DNA from: Symbiobacteriaceae bacterium
GTDB taxonomy: Bacteria; Bacillota; JAAYKD01; WRDA01
Assembly: GCA_009779515.1 (NCBI GenBank)
Contig: WREE01000103.1
Span: forward strand, 1-7,017
Length of the DNA: 7,017 nt
Reading direction: 5' to 3'
How positions within the stretch are numbered: the first letter of the stretch is position 1; every line of letters starts with the position of its first letter. The notes under the pieces were generated by a model. That model searched no databases and had not been told where the DNA came from. It saw only the letters and a list, made by a program, of their open reading frames with translations. The translations under genes and the position numbers were made by a program. This document shows positions 6,369 through 7,017 of the stretch, piece by piece.

Positions 6369-6425
6369 ACAAAACCTTTGAGAAAATGGCTTAGGTTGAC
6401 CAACAGATAGGAAAGGATGTAGAAA

Positions 6426-7017
6426 ATGATACGTATTGCTATTAATGGATTTGGTCGCATCGGGAGGTTAGCCGCCAGACAAATTTTGGGTGATGAAACT
6501 GTAAAGTTGGTTGCCATCAACGATTTGGCAGATATCAAAACCAACGCCCACCTCTTCAAGTATGATTCCTCATACGGCGTATGGCCAGGCTCTGTAGTCA
6601 TCGAAGGGGATAAGCTTATTGTCGATGGTTACGAAATACAGTGCTACAGTGAGCGAGATCCCGCTAAGCTGCCCTGGAAAGATTTGGAAGTGGATCTGGT
6701 CGTTGAATGTACCGGTGTCTTTACCTCCAAAGAGCGCGCCAGTTTACATTTAGAAGCAGGTGCGAAGAAGGTAGTTATCTCCGCTCCGGCTACCAATGAA
6801 GATATAACCATTGTTTTGGGGGTTAACGAAGGCGATTACGACCCGGCTAACCACCATATCATCTCCAACGCCTCTTGCACTACCAACTGTTTAGCTCCAG
6901 TAGCCAAGGTTCTTCAGGACAATTACGAAATTGTTAAAGGAACCATGACCACCGTCCACGCCTACCCTAACGCCCCAAATATTTTAGACCAGGCCCCCCG
7001 GGATCTACGCCGGGCGC
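6426..7017 (+). CDS. gap: Glyceraldehyde-3-phosphate dehydrogenase, type I (partial, 3' end outside window)
   Basis: The first 197 residues of the glycolytic/gluconeogenic enzyme that oxidises and phosphorylates glyceraldehyde 3-phosphate with NAD(P) in the cytoplasm. The Rossmann nucleotide-binding motif INGFGRIGR (6-14), VVECTGVFTSKE (92-103), VVISAPA (116-122), the catalytic ASCTTNCLAP (149-158, nucleophile Cys151) and TTVHAY with the catalytic His178 are all present. Cys151/His178 correspond to the classical Cys149/His176. After His178 the usual YTNDQ reads YPNAP, and the usual DLPHKDLRRA region reads DQAPRDLRRA. These changes fall on a phosphate-binding loop and on positions tied to NAD versus NADP choice. 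The start is supported by AAGGA at 6413-6417, eight bases before ATG. The gene lies 108 bases after the beta-CASP-like gene; downstream glycolytic genes would be expected but are not visible. Confidence 0.93.
   Translation, partial: MIRIAINGFGRIGRLAARQILGDETVKLVAINDLADIKTNAHLFKYDSSYGVWPGSVVIEGDKLIVDGYEIQCYSERDPAKLPWKDLEVDLVVECTGVFTSKERASLHLEAGAKKVVISAPATNEDITIVLGVNEGDYDPANHHIISNASCTTNCLAPVAKVLQDNYEIVKGTMTTVHAYPNAPNILDQAPRDLRRA

Noticed and set aside
6396..6425. Promoter for gap from TTGACC at 6396
   Set aside because: No -10-like hexamer lies 16-18 bases downstream, and the position overlaps the ribosome binding site and start codon.

Overview
The window looks like chromosomal DNA from a Gram-positive anaerobe of the Bacillota, most likely class Clostridia. 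The reasons are a full-length membrane-anchored RNase Y, strong GGAGG-type ribosome binding sites, a TTG start codon, a textbook sigma-A promoter, a Rho-independent terminator and base composition near 50% G+C by eye. The assignment is inferred from gene types and style, and no species can be named. All confident genes are on the + strand. I see no mobile element, CRISPR array, tRNA or rRNA.

Layout: bases 1-104 may hold the 5' end of a divergent minus-strand gene (weak). Bases 105-279 are a non-coding leader with three consecutive hairpins just ahead of a GltS-type sodium/glutamate symporter gene (280-1548). Next is a DUF5655-type protein with a PD-(D/E)XK-like N-terminal domain (1619-2515). 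RNase Y (rny) follows, with its own promoter at 2542-2570. It has no ATG/GTG/TTG start at a suitable distance from its Shine-Dalgarno sequence, and the best reading is an ATT start at 2625. A terminator (4196-4229) closes rny. A 664-residue metallo-beta-lactamase/beta-CASP-like protein (4323-6317) follows, and the window ends inside a glyceraldehyde-3-phosphate dehydrogenase gene (6426 onward).

The most interesting theme is RNA/DNA processing. RNase Y keeps its KH and HD motifs. The nuclease-fold proteins on either side have both lost their expected catalytic residues: D to P, E to H and K to G in the PD-(D/E)XK-like domain, and HxHxDH to HPGMER plus further losses in the beta-CASP protein. 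Two apparent pseudo-nucleases flanking an intact RNase Y suggest structural, RNA-binding or regulatory roles, possibly linked to RNase Y. That link rests on adjacency only. The rny promoter and terminator show that the three genes are not one simple transcript. The GAPDH fragment also has unusual residues at positions that normally contact substrate phosphate and influence cofactor choice.
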